Assembly (NCBI RefSeq): GCF_003600835.1
Contig: NZ_NQYC01000001.1
Coordinates: forward strand, 4,330,001 to 4,394,000
Direction of reading: 5' to 3'
Length of the DNA stretch: 64,000 bases
Source: Bacillus sp. PK3_68
Lineage (GTDB): Bacteria > Bacillota > Bacilli > Bacillales > Domibacillaceae
Part shown: in pieces, positions 26,029 to 35,086 of the stretch
Layout: each line of letters opens with the position of its first letter
Position numbering within the stretch: the stretch's first letter is position 1
Position numbers and translations under genes: made by a program
Notes under the pieces: model-generated
What the model was told of the DNA's origin: nothing
Databases searched by the model: none
Seen by the model: only the letters and a program-made list of their open reading frames with translations

Positions 26029-28014
26029 ATGACACAATTTAAGCACCTATTCAGCCCAGTAACCATTGGCTGTATGGAATTGCCAAACAGAATATTAAGC
26101 ACAGCTCATCAGACGAATCATGTGGTCAATGGTATCCCCACCTCTGATATGACAGCCTATCATGTGGCAAGAGCAAGAGGGGGAGCAGGACTGCTGATTC
26201 TGGAGGCTGCCGCTGTTCACTCATCAGGAATGCTGACCACTCATACCATTGCCGGATATGACAACAAGGTGGTCCCTGCTTATTTAGCACTGACAAAAGA
26301 AGTTCACAAATACGGAACGAAGGTGGTCCAGCAGCTGTTCCATGGAGGAAGAGAGGTGGTCTCCAGCGATTATCGAAGCCCGGCTTGGGCACCGTCTGCT
26401 GTTCCGAGTTTGCGATTTGGTACAATGCCAAGACCAATGAGCGTGGAAGAGATTCAAGAAGTGATTGAAGGCTTTGCTATTTCAGCGAGGTTAGCAAAAG
26501 AGGGAGGAATGGATGGAGTAGAAGTTTGCTGTTCACATGGATACCTTCCTGCACAGTTCTGGTCAGAACATGCAAATCATCGAACGGATGAATACGGAGG
26601 TTCTTTTGAAAATAGGATGCGGTTCATTGTTGAAGTAATGCAGCGTGTGTGGGAGGAAGTAGGCAATGATTTCACTGTCGGCATACGGATGAGCGCAGAT
26701 GAAATGACGATGGATGGTACAGACGTTAAAGATGCTGTGAAAATCGTAGGATATCTGGTCGATCAAGTAAGGGTAGACTTTGTGAACGTGACGGCAGGGG
26801 ATTCCAGCACATATGCCGGCTCAACGCACATTGTGCCTCCGTCGCCTATGAAACATGCATACGTTTCTCCGCAAGCGTTCAACATACGGATGGCTGGTGC
26901 TGTTCCCGTATTCGTCGGATCCCGTATAGTTGACCCTGTTGAAGCTGAGCAAATTGTGGCGAAAGGGAAAGCGGATGTCGTAGGAATGACGAGAGCATTA
27001 ATCGTTGACCCGGAAATGCCGAATAAAGCCAAGTCAGGAAATCACCATTTAATAGATGCCTGCCTTGGTTGCCTTCAAGCTTGCATAGGACATTATCATA
27101 AAGGACTGCCTATCGGCTGTGTGCAAAACCCGTCAACCGGAAAAGAAGCAGAGGTTCAAGCCCTGGAAGAAAGTCTTCGAGAGAAAAAGAAAGTAATGGT
27201 CATAGGGGCCGGTCCGGCTGGTTTGAAAGCAGCGTTAACGCTAGACGAGCTGGGGCATGAAGTCATATTGGCTGATAAGTGTGAGGAGGCCGGTGGGCTA
27301 TTGCATGCATTAAAACGTGCACCGATGAGAAAAGAATTAGCTGAAACGATGCTTGATAATTATAGAAGAAAGCTGCTAAACAGCAGCGTGCAGCTGAAGC
27401 TTGGATGGGACGTAGGACCAGAAGAGGTTCTAAATACGGCACCGGACGCTATTTTATGTGCCAGTGGTTCAAGGCCATTCATCCCTAAAATTCCTGGAAT
27501 CCATGATCCGAGAGTAAAGACAGTCGATGAGCTTTTTAATAATCAACATAAAGAAATCGGGGAGAATGTATTAGTCTTTGACTTCGGAGGAGATTGGCCT
27601 GGAATGGAAGCAGCCATTTATCTGGCAGAAAAAGGTCATCAAGTGACATTGATTTCATCGAAGCTTTACATTGGGGAAGAGGTTCATCAATATTTGCGGA
27701 ATGAATACTTGAAAAAACTGTATCAACTAAAGATTAACATGATCACGCACCATGATCTGGGGGAGATAAGGAACAATCAAGCCATCATCCGGAACTTATT
27801 CTCATACGAGAAAGAAACAATGGAGAATTGGGACTCTATTATTCTGTCGCTTGGCCGTGTCCCGAATGTAGAGCTATATAACAGCATTAAAAATTTGAAT
27901 TTGGAAGTTTATCAAATAGGGGATTGCTTAGCTCCAAGAACGTTAGAAGAAGCTACCTATGAGGGATTTATGACATCGTTACAAATTGGCATTCAGGAAG
28001 AAATTAAAATATAG
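26029..28014 (+). CDS. NADH:flavin oxidoreductase, FadH/trimethylamine-dehydrogenase type
   Basis: A 661-residue fusion of an N-terminal old-yellow-enzyme TIM barrel (FSPVTIGCMELPNRI..., GVEVCCSHGYLPAQFWSEHANHRTDEYGGSFENRMRF) and a C-terminal FAD/NAD-binding part (VMVIGAGPAGLKAALTLDELGHEV). Four cysteines, CLGCLQACIGHYHKGLPIGC, supply the 4Fe-4S cluster. The family includes 2,4-dienoyl-CoA reductase, trimethylamine dehydrogenase and N-methylproline/stachydrine demethylases. ATG 26029 follows AGGAGTGAGG. Shared sigma-54 control with a sodium:solute symporter suggests catabolism of an imported compound, for example a methylated amine or betaine, but that is inference. Confidence 0.85.
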   Translation: MTQFKHLFSPVTIGCMELPNRILSTAHQTNHVVNGIPTSDMTAYHVARARGGAGLLILEAAAVHSSGMLTTHTIAGYDNKVVPAYLALTKEVHKYGTKVVQQLFHGGREVVSSDYRSPAWAPSAVPSLRFGTMPRPMSVEEIQEVIEGFAISARLAKEGGMDGVEVCCSHGYLPAQFWSEHANHRTDEYGGSFENRMRFIVEVMQRVWEEVGNDFTVGIRMSADEMTMDGTDVKDAVKIVGYLVDQVRVDFVNVTAGDSSTYAGSTHIVPPSPMKHAYVSPQAFNIRMAGAVPVFVGSRIVDPVEAEQIVAKGKADVVGMTRALIVDPEMPNKAKSGNHHLIDACLGCLQACIGHYHKGLPIGCVQNPSTGKEAEVQALEESLREKKKVMVIGAGPAGLKAALTLDELGHEVILADKCEEAGGLLHALKRAPMRKELAETMLDNYRRKLLNSSVQLKLGWDVGPEEVLNTAPDAILCASGSRPFIPKIPGIHDPRVKTVDELFNNQHKEIGENVLVFDFGGDWPGMEAAIYLAEKGHQVTLISSKLYIGEEVHQYLRNEYLKKLYQLKINMITHHDLGEIRNNQAIIRNLFSYEKETMENWDSIILSLGRVPNVELYNSIKNLNLEVYQIGDCLAPRTLEEATYEGFMTSLQIGIQEEIKI

Positions 28015-28017
28015 GAA

Positions 28018-28062
28018 GAAAGAGTGTACCCCGAAGCATAGCTTCGGGGTACACTCTTTCTG
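28018..28062 (+). terminator. Strong terminator after the oxidoreductase gene
   Basis: A perfect 20-bp stem (28018-28037 with 28041-28060) around a 3-nt loop. It starts four bases after the stop codon. There is only a short T stretch inside the stem end. Confidence 0.85.
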
Positions 28063-28123
28063 TAGAGGCGGCCATTTAAAGCTAACTATTGTTCGATGGT
28101 ATAGCTACGCAGTTTAACTTAAT

Positions 28124-28217
28124 GGCTCTGTTAAAGCTAAATGTTGTTTTTTAATCGTTGATTGTAACGGAAATCTCCCGCCTGCAGTGAAAATCAACAC
28201 TCAAGTATAACAGAGCC
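28124..28217. mobile_element. Short MITE-like element with terminal inverted repeats
   Basis: A 94-bp element bounded by GGCTCTGTTA (28124-28133) and TAACAGAGCC (28208-28217); the similarity of the two ends extends, with mismatches, to about 28 bp (TGTTG...TTT shared). It is flanked by AACTTAAT (28116-28123) and AGCTTAAT (28218-28225), an 8-bp target duplication with one mismatch. It has no coding capacity. The ends and 8-bp duplication recall IS1595/ISL3-type insertion sequences, but the family is not established here. Confidence 0.6.
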
Positions 28218-28377
28218 AGCTTAATAAGTGGTTTATCCAGACCGAGGGCTAAACTTACGAATATAGTTAGCAATTTTGAAAAGATACACCCGGAGAGGAT
28301 TGTGCACCTGCAGACGAGAATAGAATAATAATTTTAATAAGGATTTAGAGTTCTAATGAGAAATGTTTTCAAATTGA

Positions 28378-28406
28378 TTGTTGAGAAGGAGAGCATAAAT
28401 TATAAT
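28378..28406 (+). promoter_or_regulatory. Candidate sigma-A promoter of the PocR sensor gene
   Basis: TTGTTG (28378-28383) and TATAAT (28401-28406) are 17 bp apart, 45 bases before the sensor gene's start codon. Confidence 0.5.
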
Positions 28407-28450
28407 GGAAGTAAAGATTAAATTACCTATATTATAAGTGAGCTGATTCC

Positions 28451-29626
28451 ATGATGAATGTGCAAGAAATGATTGATATTGATTTTTTGCAGAAGGTGCA
28501 GGATACATTTGCAAAAGCAACTGGGTTCGCTGCTGTAACGGTCGATTTTCGTGGAAATCCTATAACAAAATATAGTAATTTTTCTCCTTTTTGCAGTCTT
28601 GTCCGTCAAGACCCGCGGTTTGTGGATTCATGTCTGAAATGTGATGCTTATGGCGGATTAGAAGCGGCAAGAAGAGAGAAGCCTCATGTATATCATTGTC
28701 ATGCCGGATTGGTTGATTTTGCTGTTCCTATTATTGTAAAGGGGAAGCTGGTAGGTTCTATGCTTGCGGGTCAGGTAACACTGCATGAACTTGATAATGG
28801 AAAGCTTTCTTCTATCACGAATGATCGTTCTTCCTGGGAGGAGAATGAGGAGATTGCAAGGGAGTATGCAAATATTCCGTCCAAATCCTATGAGAAAATC
28901 TATGCGGCAGCTGAGATGATGTTTTATGTTATCAACAACATGTTCGAAAAAGATATGAGGCATTATGTGAAGGAAGAATGGAATGAGAAAAAACATCAAA
29001 TGATTGATCAGTTGAAAGTACAAGCAAATTTGGAACAAGAATTAACAGAAAAACACAATCAACCGTCCCATTCGTTTATAGACCCTCACTTTTTATTTAC
29101 TGCTATGAATACACTGTCGTGTTTAGCCATTATAGAAAAGGCACCACAAACACAGGATACGATTTTAACCCTCACTGCTATGATGAACTATATGCTAACA
29201 ACAAATGAGAGTCGTTTTGTCCCATTGGGGGAGGAAATGGATTATATTGAGCAATATGTAAAGCTGCAAAATGTAAGATTTAAAGCTGAGCTGTATGTTC
29301 TTATGGATATTCCTGAAGAGCATCAATCTATTTTTATCCCCTCCTTTATTCTCTACTCTATTATCAATCAGGCCATTCAACATAAAATAGAATCTAAAAT
29401 GGGACATGGAAAGATTGTGATTAAGGGATATGTATATGGCGATGATTTCATTATAGAAGTTTCCGATCATGGGATGAGCTTCTCAAAAGAGCAATTAGCT
29501 GATCTTTACGACGTTTCACATTATGGAAGAAACTATATATTGACGGCTCATCCAAATCCGGAGGGAGGGACAACGGTTAAGGTAAGAATTCCAAATGATG
29601 GGGTGGAGGGTTCGTATCGTGTATAA
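28451..29626 (+). CDS. PocR-domain sensor with degenerate LytS-type histidine kinase domain
   Basis: A 391-residue cytoplasmic protein with no membrane helix. Residues 10-165 are a PocR sensory domain with its conserved cysteines (C48, C61, C64, C83; DSCLKCDAYGG and YHCHAGLVDFAVP). Then comes a His_kinase/LytS-type region with DPHFLFTAMNTL (His213). The ATPase part is badly eroded: the N box reads INQAIQH (residues 305-311) where VENAIKH is expected, the DxGxG box is DHGMS (339-343), and the GxGxGL segment is missing altogether. It should therefore bind ATP poorly or not at all. It overlaps the AraC-type regulator gene and precedes the pdu operon, so it probably senses propanediol or glycerol and relays to that regulator. 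Confidence 0.87.
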   Translation: MMNVQEMIDIDFLQKVQDTFAKATGFAAVTVDFRGNPITKYSNFSPFCSLVRQDPRFVDSCLKCDAYGGLEAARREKPHVYHCHAGLVDFAVPIIVKGKLVGSMLAGQVTLHELDNGKLSSITNDRSSWEENEEIAREYANIPSKSYEKIYAAAEMMFYVINNMFEKDMRHYVKEEWNEKKHQMIDQLKVQANLEQELTEKHNQPSHSFIDPHFLFTAMNTLSCLAIIEKAPQTQDTILTLTAMMNYMLTTNESRFVPLGEEMDYIEQYVKLQNVRFKAELYVLMDIPEEHQSIFIPSFILYSIINQAIQHKIESKMGHGKIVIKGYVYGDDFIIEVSDHGMSFSKEQLADLYDVSHYGRNYILTAHPNPEGGTTVKVRIPNDGVEGSYRV

Positions 29627-30695
29627 AGTACTTCTCTTAGATAACGAAGACTTGATGAGAGAAACCTTAAGATGTATTTTGGATGAGTTAGAAGAGATAA
29701 CCGTCATTGGTGAGGCGGCTTCAACCGACGAAGCTCTCACATGGATTAATGTTGGGGACCCTGATATTATTTTCCTTAGTATAGATAATCCCAAAATAAA
29801 TATTCAGAATTTATGTAATTATTTGAAAAGTGACTCGCGTAAACATCGTGTAGTTCTACTAATGGGTATTGATTCTTTCAGTAACCGGAATAAGCGGGTA
29901 AAAATAAAAGCGGATGGCTTCATAAGAAAGCCTATCAGCAAACAACATATCATCAAAAGTATTGGTCAACATGTACCTGTACATAGCAGCGGCAGAAAGA
30001 GTTTAGAAGAGATGATCGATGAATTCGTATCAGCGGTTTTTCAAAACGATGTTAGAAGTATAAAGAATGAGTGGAAAAATCTGGAACAACTGCTTATTTC
30101 ATCATGCAGCCACGATGTAAATAGTATGGGTTCGATTGTAGAAACAATAGTCGAGAAATTAGAAATTCTTTCTTATAAAGAAGGGTTATTCACTGGCAAA
30201 GAAATAAAATGGAAAGAAAAAACGAGATGCGTAGATAAATATACATTAGAAAGTACAATGTTCGATCTTCTGGAAGAGCTATTTGCCGAAATGATCGAAT
30301 ATAAGCCTACCCGCAAGAAGAAAGAGATTCAATCAGCCCTCCATTATATTGAAAATAACTTTCATAAGGGAGTGACACTAGAAGAGGTGGCTTCTCATGT
30401 TCACTTAAGTCCATTCTATCTCAGCAAGCTTTTTAAGAAGGAACTAAATGTGAACTTTGTGAGTTACGTAACGGAGAGGAAAATGGAGAGGGCGAAAGAA
30501 CTTCTCCAATCGACGGATATGCCGGTTTTAAATATTGCATTAGAACTAAACTATCAAGAGCCTAATTATTTTAGCAAGGTATTTAAAAAAGTAACAGGTA
30601 TGACCCCATCAGATTTTAGGAAGACAAAGGAAAAAAGAGGAAATGACGCATTAAGAAAGCACCACCATATTCAAAATGGAAAATGGTATATATAA
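29619..30695 (+). CDS. AraC-type response regulator with Asp-less receiver (pdu activator)
   Basis: A 358-residue protein: N-terminal receiver (1-120), a linker region (about 125-250), and a C-terminal AraC HTH_18 domain (EEVASHVHLSPFYLSKLFKK...NIALELNYQEPNYFSKVFKKVTGMTPSDFR). The receiver keeps the acidic pocket D8-N9-E10 and Lys104 (RKP), but the phospho-acceptor position is Ser54 (DPDIIFLSIDNP) and the conserved Thr/Ser is Met82. The start is GTG 29619 with GGAGG upstream; it overlaps the sensor stop by 8 bases. Position directly before pduA suggests it activates the microcompartment operon, in the place of PocR in Salmonella and Listeria. Confidence 0.87.
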   Translation: MYKVLLLDNEDLMRETLRCILDELEEITVIGEAASTDEALTWINVGDPDIIFLSIDNPKINIQNLCNYLKSDSRKHRVVLLMGIDSFSNRNKRVKIKADGFIRKPISKQHIIKSIGQHVPVHSSGRKSLEEMIDEFVSAVFQNDVRSIKNEWKNLEQLLISSCSHDVNSMGSIVETIVEKLEILSYKEGLFTGKEIKWKEKTRCVDKYTLESTMFDLLEELFAEMIEYKPTRKKKEIQSALHYIENNFHKGVTLEEVASHVHLSPFYLSKLFKKELNVNFVSYVTERKMERAKELLQSTDMPVLNIALELNYQEPNYFSKVFKKVTGMTPSDFRKTKEKRGNDALRKHHHIQNGKWYI

Positions 30696-30745
30696 AAAGC
30701 AAATCCCTTCAGCCTGCATGTATTGGACGAAGGGATTGCTTTTTG
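30696..30745 (+). terminator. Terminator after the AraC-type regulator
   Basis: AAAAGCAAATCCCTTC and GAAGGGATTGCTTTTT form the stem (one bulged A), ending in a T run. It separates the regulators from pduA. Confidence 0.85.
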
Positions 30746-31015
30746 TCTTGGGGAATCACGAAAATAATTAAATATAACAATAAATTACATGATTACAGCA
30801 AAAAAATTTCTTTTATATTTACTTGTTCAGTTCCTCAAAAATCAAAAGCAAAAATATATCTGAATATTGCAACTATTTTCACTTAGAGAGCAAGAACCTA
30901 CAGCAAGTGCGGACAGTATTTTAGATATAGTAATTGTAAGCGTTATCGGCGAGGGAGTTAAGAAATAAAACCTCTTGATAGTTGCATGAAAAAATGGGGC
31001 TAAGGAGGGTTCGAT
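30746..31015 (+). promoter_or_regulatory. pduA upstream region
   Basis: About 270 bases of AT-rich leader that must hold the pdu promoter and the site for the AraC-type regulator. I find no good sigma-A hexamer pair, no -24/-12 promoter and no B12-box sequence, so a cobalamin riboswitch is not supported. It ends with the strong AAGGAGGG ribosome binding site of pduA. Confidence 0.45.
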
Positions 31016-31321
31016 ATGCTTAAGGAAGCATTAGGAATGGTGGAAACAAGAGGTTTGATTAGCGCAATTGAAGCGGCAGATGCAATGGTTAAATCAGCAA
31101 ACGTTACGCTGATGGGCTATCAAAAAATTGGATCAGGTCTTATTACTGTGATGGTTAGGGGCGATGTCGGAGCGATAAAGGCAGCAACGGATGCAGGGGC
31201 TGCTGCTGCAGAAAAAGTAGGTGAAGTCATATCTGTACACGTCATACCAAGACCGCATACAGAAATAGAAGGCATTTTACCTAAGGATGAACAAGAAAGA
31301 GTGGAGGGGAAGGTTAAGTGA
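31016..31321 (+). CDS. pduA: BMC-domain shell protein PduA
   Basis: A 101-residue single BMC-domain protein forming hexamers that tile the facets of the propanediol microcompartment. Hallmarks are [60 protein letters not shown] lies just upstream. It begins the operon and closely resembles pduJ (38.0 kb), with a longer acidic C-terminus. Pore residues around KIGSG should allow propanediol entry. Its stop overlaps the pduB start. Confidence 0.95.
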   Translation: MLKEALGMVETRGLISAIEAADAMVKSANVTLMGYQKIGSGLITVMVRGDVGAIKAATDAGAAAAEKVGEVISVHVIPRPHTEIEGILPKDEQERVEGKVK

Positions 31322-32106
31322 TGAGAGAGCAATTAATTGAAAAAATTATGGAAGAGGTAATAAAAAAGGTCGATACGCCAAAGGCAGATGAAGCGCGAAA
31401 AAAAGAAGAAAAGAAGTATAGCAGCTTAACTGAATTCGTTGGTACAGGCATCGGTGACTCTATTGGTTTGGTGATTGCGAATGTAGACAACAGCATTCAT
31501 GAAGCGATGAATCTTGATAAGAAATACCGTTCGATTGGTATTTTAGGTGCTCGTACGGGAGCAGGTCCGCAAATTATGGCAGCGGATGAAGCGGTGAAAG
31601 CAACAAATACAGAAATTTTAGCGGTAGAACTGGCACGTGATACGAAGGGCGGGGCAGGTCATGGCAGCTTGATTATTTTTGGAGCGGAGGATGTAGCGGA
31701 TGCACGTCGAGCGGTAGAAGTGGCCCTTAAAGAGCTGGACCGGACGTTTGGTGATGTGTATGCCAATGAAGCAGGCCACATTGAACTTCAATATACGGCA
31801 CGTGCAAGCTATGCGTGTGAAACAGCATTTAATGCGCCAGTTGGCAAGTCCTTTGGATTGGTTGTTGGTGCGCCGGCTGCTATTGGGATTGTACTGGCAG
31901 ATACAGTGGTGAAAGCGGCGAATGTGGATGTTATTAGCTACAGCTCTCCTGCTAAAGGGACGAGCTTTACCAATGAAGTGATTTTAACATTTAGCGGTGA
32001 TTCAGGAGCCGTTCGTCAGGCATTAATTACCGCAAGAGAAGCAGGGGTTGAGTTGTTAGGAACACTTGGAGATACAGCTGTTTCTACGACAGTTCCCTAT
32101 ATTTGA
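31321..32106 (+). CDS. pduB: Tandem-BMC shell protein PduB
   Basis: A 261-residue shell protein with two BMC domains in tandem (about 35-150 and 150-260) that forms trimers. It carries SLTEFVGTGIGDSIGLVIANVD and LGARTGAGPQIMAADEAVKATNTEIL. The N-terminal REQLIEKIMEEVIKKV is an amphipathic helix of the kind that links shell and cargo. The start is taken as ATG 31321, overlapping the pduA TGA by one base, with GGAGGGGA upstream; GTG 31318 is possible. Confidence 0.94.
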   Translation: MREQLIEKIMEEVIKKVDTPKADEARKKEEKKYSSLTEFVGTGIGDSIGLVIANVDNSIHEAMNLDKKYRSIGILGARTGAGPQIMAADEAVKATNTEILAVELARDTKGGAGHGSLIIFGAEDVADARRAVEVALKELDRTFGDVYANEAGHIELQYTARASYACETAFNAPVGKSFGLVVGAPAAIGIVLADTVVKAANVDVISYSSPAKGTSFTNEVILTFSGDSGAVRQALITAREAGVELLGTLGDTAVSTTVPYI

Positions 32107-32138
32107 AAGAAGATCCGTCTTTGAAAGGAGAGGAAAAT

Positions 32139-33803
32139 ATGAAATCAAAACGTTTTGAAGTATTAGCAGCGCGACCAGTGAATCAAGACGGCTTCGTGGC
32201 CGAATGGCCGGAAGTAGGATTGATCGCTATGGATGGACCAAATGATCCCAAACCTAGCATCAAAATTGAAAATGGCCAAGTGATAGAACTAGACGGAAAA
32301 AAGCGTGAGGAATTTGACTTCATTGATCATTTCATCGCTAATCACAGCATTAATATCGAAAAAGCGGAAGAAGCTATGGCGATTGACTCTCTAGAGATTT
32401 CAAGAATGCTCGTAGACATTCATGTACCAAGAGAAGCTATCATTCCTTTGACTACAGCCATCACGCCGGCAAAAATCTGTGAAGTCGTTGGAAGAATGAA
32501 TGTCGTTGAAATGATGATGGCTCTTCAAAAAATGAGGGCAAGAAAAACACCTTCAAACCAGTGCCATGTGACAAGTGTAAAAGACAATCCTGTCCAGATT
32601 GCGGCAGATGCGGCAGAGGCCGCAGTTAGAGGATTTGATGAAATGGAGACGACTGTTGGTATCCTTCGTTACTACCCATTTAATGCATTAAGCCTATTGG
32701 TTGGTTCCCAAACGGGGCGTGGCGGAATTTTAACTCAGTGTTCGGTAGAAGAAGCGACAGAGCTTCAGCTCGGAATGAGAGGATTAACTAGTTATGCAGA
32801 GACTGTATCTGTATATGGAACCGAGCAAGTATTCATAGACGGAGATGATACCCCATTTTCTAAAGCATTCCTTACCTCTGCTTATGCTTCCCGCGGGTTA
32901 AAAATGCGTTTCACTTCAGGCACAGGCTCGGAAGTACAGATGGGATATGCGGAAGGAAAGTCGATGCTTTATTTAGAAGCCCGCTGTGTTTTCATAACGA
33001 AAGGAGCAGGAGCTCAAGGTTTGCAAAATGGTTCAATCAGCTGTATTGGTGTTCCGGGAGGCGTGCCATCAGGTATACGGGCAGTATTAGCTGAAAATTT
33101 GTTTACGACCATGCTCGATATGGAAGTCGCTTCAGGAAACGACCAGACATTCTCCCACTCTGACATTAGAAGAACGGCTCGCACGCTGATGCAAATGCTT
33201 CCTGGCACGGACTTTATTTTTTCTGGCTATAGCTCCGTTCCGAACTACGACAATATGTTTGCGGGTTCCAATTTTGATGCGGAAGACTTTGATGATTACA
33301 ACGTATTGCAACGCGATTTAAAAGTAGACGGCGGATTGCGCCCAGTTACCGAAGAGGAAGTCGTTGCTATTCGCAATAAAGCGGCGAAAGCTTTGCAGGC
33401 AGTGTTTGAAGAGTTGGGCCTCCCTGCTATTACTGATGAAGAAGTAGAAGCAGCCACTTATGCACATGGAAGTAAAGACATGCCGGAGCGCAATGTGATC
33501 GAAGATTTACGAGCTGCTGAAAATATGATGAAACAAGCCGTTAATGGACTTGATGTCGTAAGGGCGTTAAGCAAACACGGTTTCGAAGATGTGGCTCAAA
33601 ATCTTTTAAATATGTTAAAGCAACGTGTATCCGGAGATTATTTGCATACATCAGCTATTATTGATGAAGACTTTAACGTTATCAGCGCGGTGAATGACGT
33701 CAACGATTATACGGGACCGGGAACAGGATACCGAATAAGTGACGAAAGATGGGAGGAAATCAAAAACATTCCTCGAGCCATCAGCCCGGAAGATGTGAAT
33801 TAA
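32139..33803 (+). CDS. pduC: Adenosylcobalamin-dependent diol/glycerol dehydratase, large subunit
   Basis: A 554-residue catalytic TIM-barrel subunit that turns 1,2-propanediol into propionaldehyde (or glycerol into 3-hydroxypropionaldehyde). Numbering agrees exactly with characterised diol dehydratases: Gln141, His143, Glu170, Glu221, Gln296 and Asp335 are all present, so the active site is complete. The ATG at 32139 follows AAAGGAGAGG; an upstream in-frame ATG at 32103 overlaps the pduB stop and lacks a site. It is encoded with subunits D and E and the reactivase, and is encapsulated in the microcompartment. Confidence 0.97.
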   Translation: MKSKRFEVLAARPVNQDGFVAEWPEVGLIAMDGPNDPKPSIKIENGQVIELDGKKREEFDFIDHFIANHSINIEKAEEAMAIDSLEISRMLVDIHVPREAIIPLTTAITPAKICEVVGRMNVVEMMMALQKMRARKTPSNQCHVTSVKDNPVQIAADAAEAAVRGFDEMETTVGILRYYPFNALSLLVGSQTGRGGILTQCSVEEATELQLGMRGLTSYAETVSVYGTEQVFIDGDDTPFSKAFLTSAYASRGLKMRFTSGTGSEVQMGYAEGKSMLYLEARCVFITKGAGAQGLQNGSISCIGVPGGVPSGIRAVLAENLFTTMLDMEVASGNDQTFSHSDIRRTARTLMQMLPGTDFIFSGYSSVPNYDNMFAGSNFDAEDFDDYNVLQRDLKVDGGLRPVTEEEVVAIRNKAAKALQAVFEELGLPAITDEEVEAATYAHGSKDMPERNVIEDLRAAENMMKQAVNGLDVVRALSKHGFEDVAQNLLNMLKQRVSGDYLHTSAIIDEDFNVISAVNDVNDYTGPGTGYRISDERWEEIKNIPRAISPEDVN

Positions 33804-33825
33804 GAATGAAGAGAGGTGGAGAGAG

Positions 33826-34515
33826 ATGGCTATTAATGAACAGATCATCCGTGAAGTAATTGAAGAAGTATTACAGAGCTTCAATAAGGAAGAGAAACAA
33901 AAGCAAAAGATAGAAGGCGAGCAAGAGCTTCCTGTTGAACAGTCAGACTTCCAAGCGGCCCATTTGAAGGAATTAGAGCTGATCGAAAAAGATGTAGCTG
34001 TACCAGGACTAAGAAAAGATGAAGTAGTCATTGCTCTTACGGCAGCTTTCGGCATCCATCAAACAAAAAGCATCGTAGGCATTCCACATAATGAATTGTT
34101 AAGAGAAGTGATTGCCGGCATAGAAGAAGAGGGGCTAACAGCTCGAATCGTTCGAGTCCATCGTACATCCGATGTCGGGTTTGTGGCACATGAGGGAGCT
34201 AAGCTAAGCGGATCTGGGATAGGCATCGGCATTCAATCAAAAGGAACAACAGTCATTCATCAAAAAGATCTTCAGCCATTAAATAATTTAGAACTGTTCC
34301 CCCAGGCACCTTTACTGGATTTAGAGACATTTCGTTTGATCGGAAAGAACGCTGCCAAATATGCGAAAGGAGAATCGCCAAATCCAGTACCCACAAGAAA
34401 TGACCAAATGGCACGGCCGAAATATCAGGCTATTGCAGCATTGCTTCATATTAAAGAAACCCAATATGTTGATCCAAACAAAAAACCAATGGAATTACAA
34501 GTTACTTTTCATTAA
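33826..34515 (+). CDS. pduD: Diol dehydratase, medium subunit
   Basis: A 229-residue beta subunit. The first 20 residues ([16 protein letters not shown]) form the amphipathic encapsulation helix known from PduD, followed by a charged linker and the B12-contacting core ([67 protein letters not shown]). GAGAGGTGGAGAG lies upstream. With pduC and pduE it forms the (alpha-beta-gamma)2 enzyme. Confidence 0.95.
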   Translation: MAINEQIIREVIEEVLQSFNKEEKQKQKIEGEQELPVEQSDFQAAHLKELELIEKDVAVPGLRKDEVVIALTAAFGIHQTKSIVGIPHNELLREVIAGIEEEGLTARIVRVHRTSDVGFVAHEGAKLSGSGIGIGIQSKGTTVIHQKDLQPLNNLELFPQAPLLDLETFRLIGKNAAKYAKGESPNPVPTRNDQMARPKYQAIAALLHIKETQYVDPNKKPMELQVTFH

Positions 34516-34530
34516 GTGGAGGTAAATAGG

Positions 34531-35058
34531 ATGAACCAACAACTCATTGAGCAGATTGTCAAAGAAGTGATGTTGTCTATAAGCGAAGCAAAAGAAATGG
34601 GTGAAGAAACAGCGGTAGCTGTCGCTGAACCAAAACCAGCTTTGGAGTCCGTATCGAAAGAAGATTATCCATTAGCAAAGAAACGGCCGGAGCTGATTAA
34701 AACGCCAACAGGAAAAACATTAGATAATATTACGCTGCAAGAGGTTCTTGGTGGAGCTGTAAAACCAGAAGATGTACGGATTTCCCCTGAAACATTAGAA
34801 TTGCAAGCCCAGGTGGCAGAGTCTGTAGGGAGAGAGCCGTTTGCGCGGAACCTTCGCAGGGCAGCTGAGCTAATCACTGTTCCAGATGATAGAATCCTAG
34901 AGATTTATAATGCTTTACGGCCATATCGTTCAACGAAGGAGGAGCTCTTAGCTATCGCAGATGAACTGGAACATCAGTATAGCGCAAAAATAAATGCACA
35001 TTTAGTTCGGGAGTCTGCAAAAGTATATGAATTGCGAGACAGATTGAAAAAGAATTAA
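34531..35058 (+). CDS. pduE: Diol dehydratase, small subunit
   Basis: A 175-residue gamma subunit. It has an N-terminal encapsulation-type helix (NQQLIEQIVKEVMLSI), the conserved DYPLAKKRPELIKTPTGKTLDNITL and PDDRILEIYNALRPYRSTKEELL. GTGGAGG lies before the ATG at 34531; the frame opens at a GTG 15 bases earlier, immediately after pduD, but that lacks a site. Confidence 0.95.
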   Translation: MNQQLIEQIVKEVMLSISEAKEMGEETAVAVAEPKPALESVSKEDYPLAKKRPELIKTPTGKTLDNITLQEVLGGAVKPEDVRISPETLELQAQVAESVGREPFARNLRRAAELITVPDDRILEIYNALRPYRSTKEELLAIADELEHQYSAKINAHLVRESAKVYELRDRLKKN

Positions 35059-35086
35059 CTCTTTCGTCGTGTTGGGAGGTAAAGGA

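Noticed and set aside
30746-31015. Possible cobalamin riboswitch before the B12-dependent operon
   Set aside because: The region lacks the B12 box and the conserved core; only AT-rich sequence and the pduA ribosome binding site are seen.
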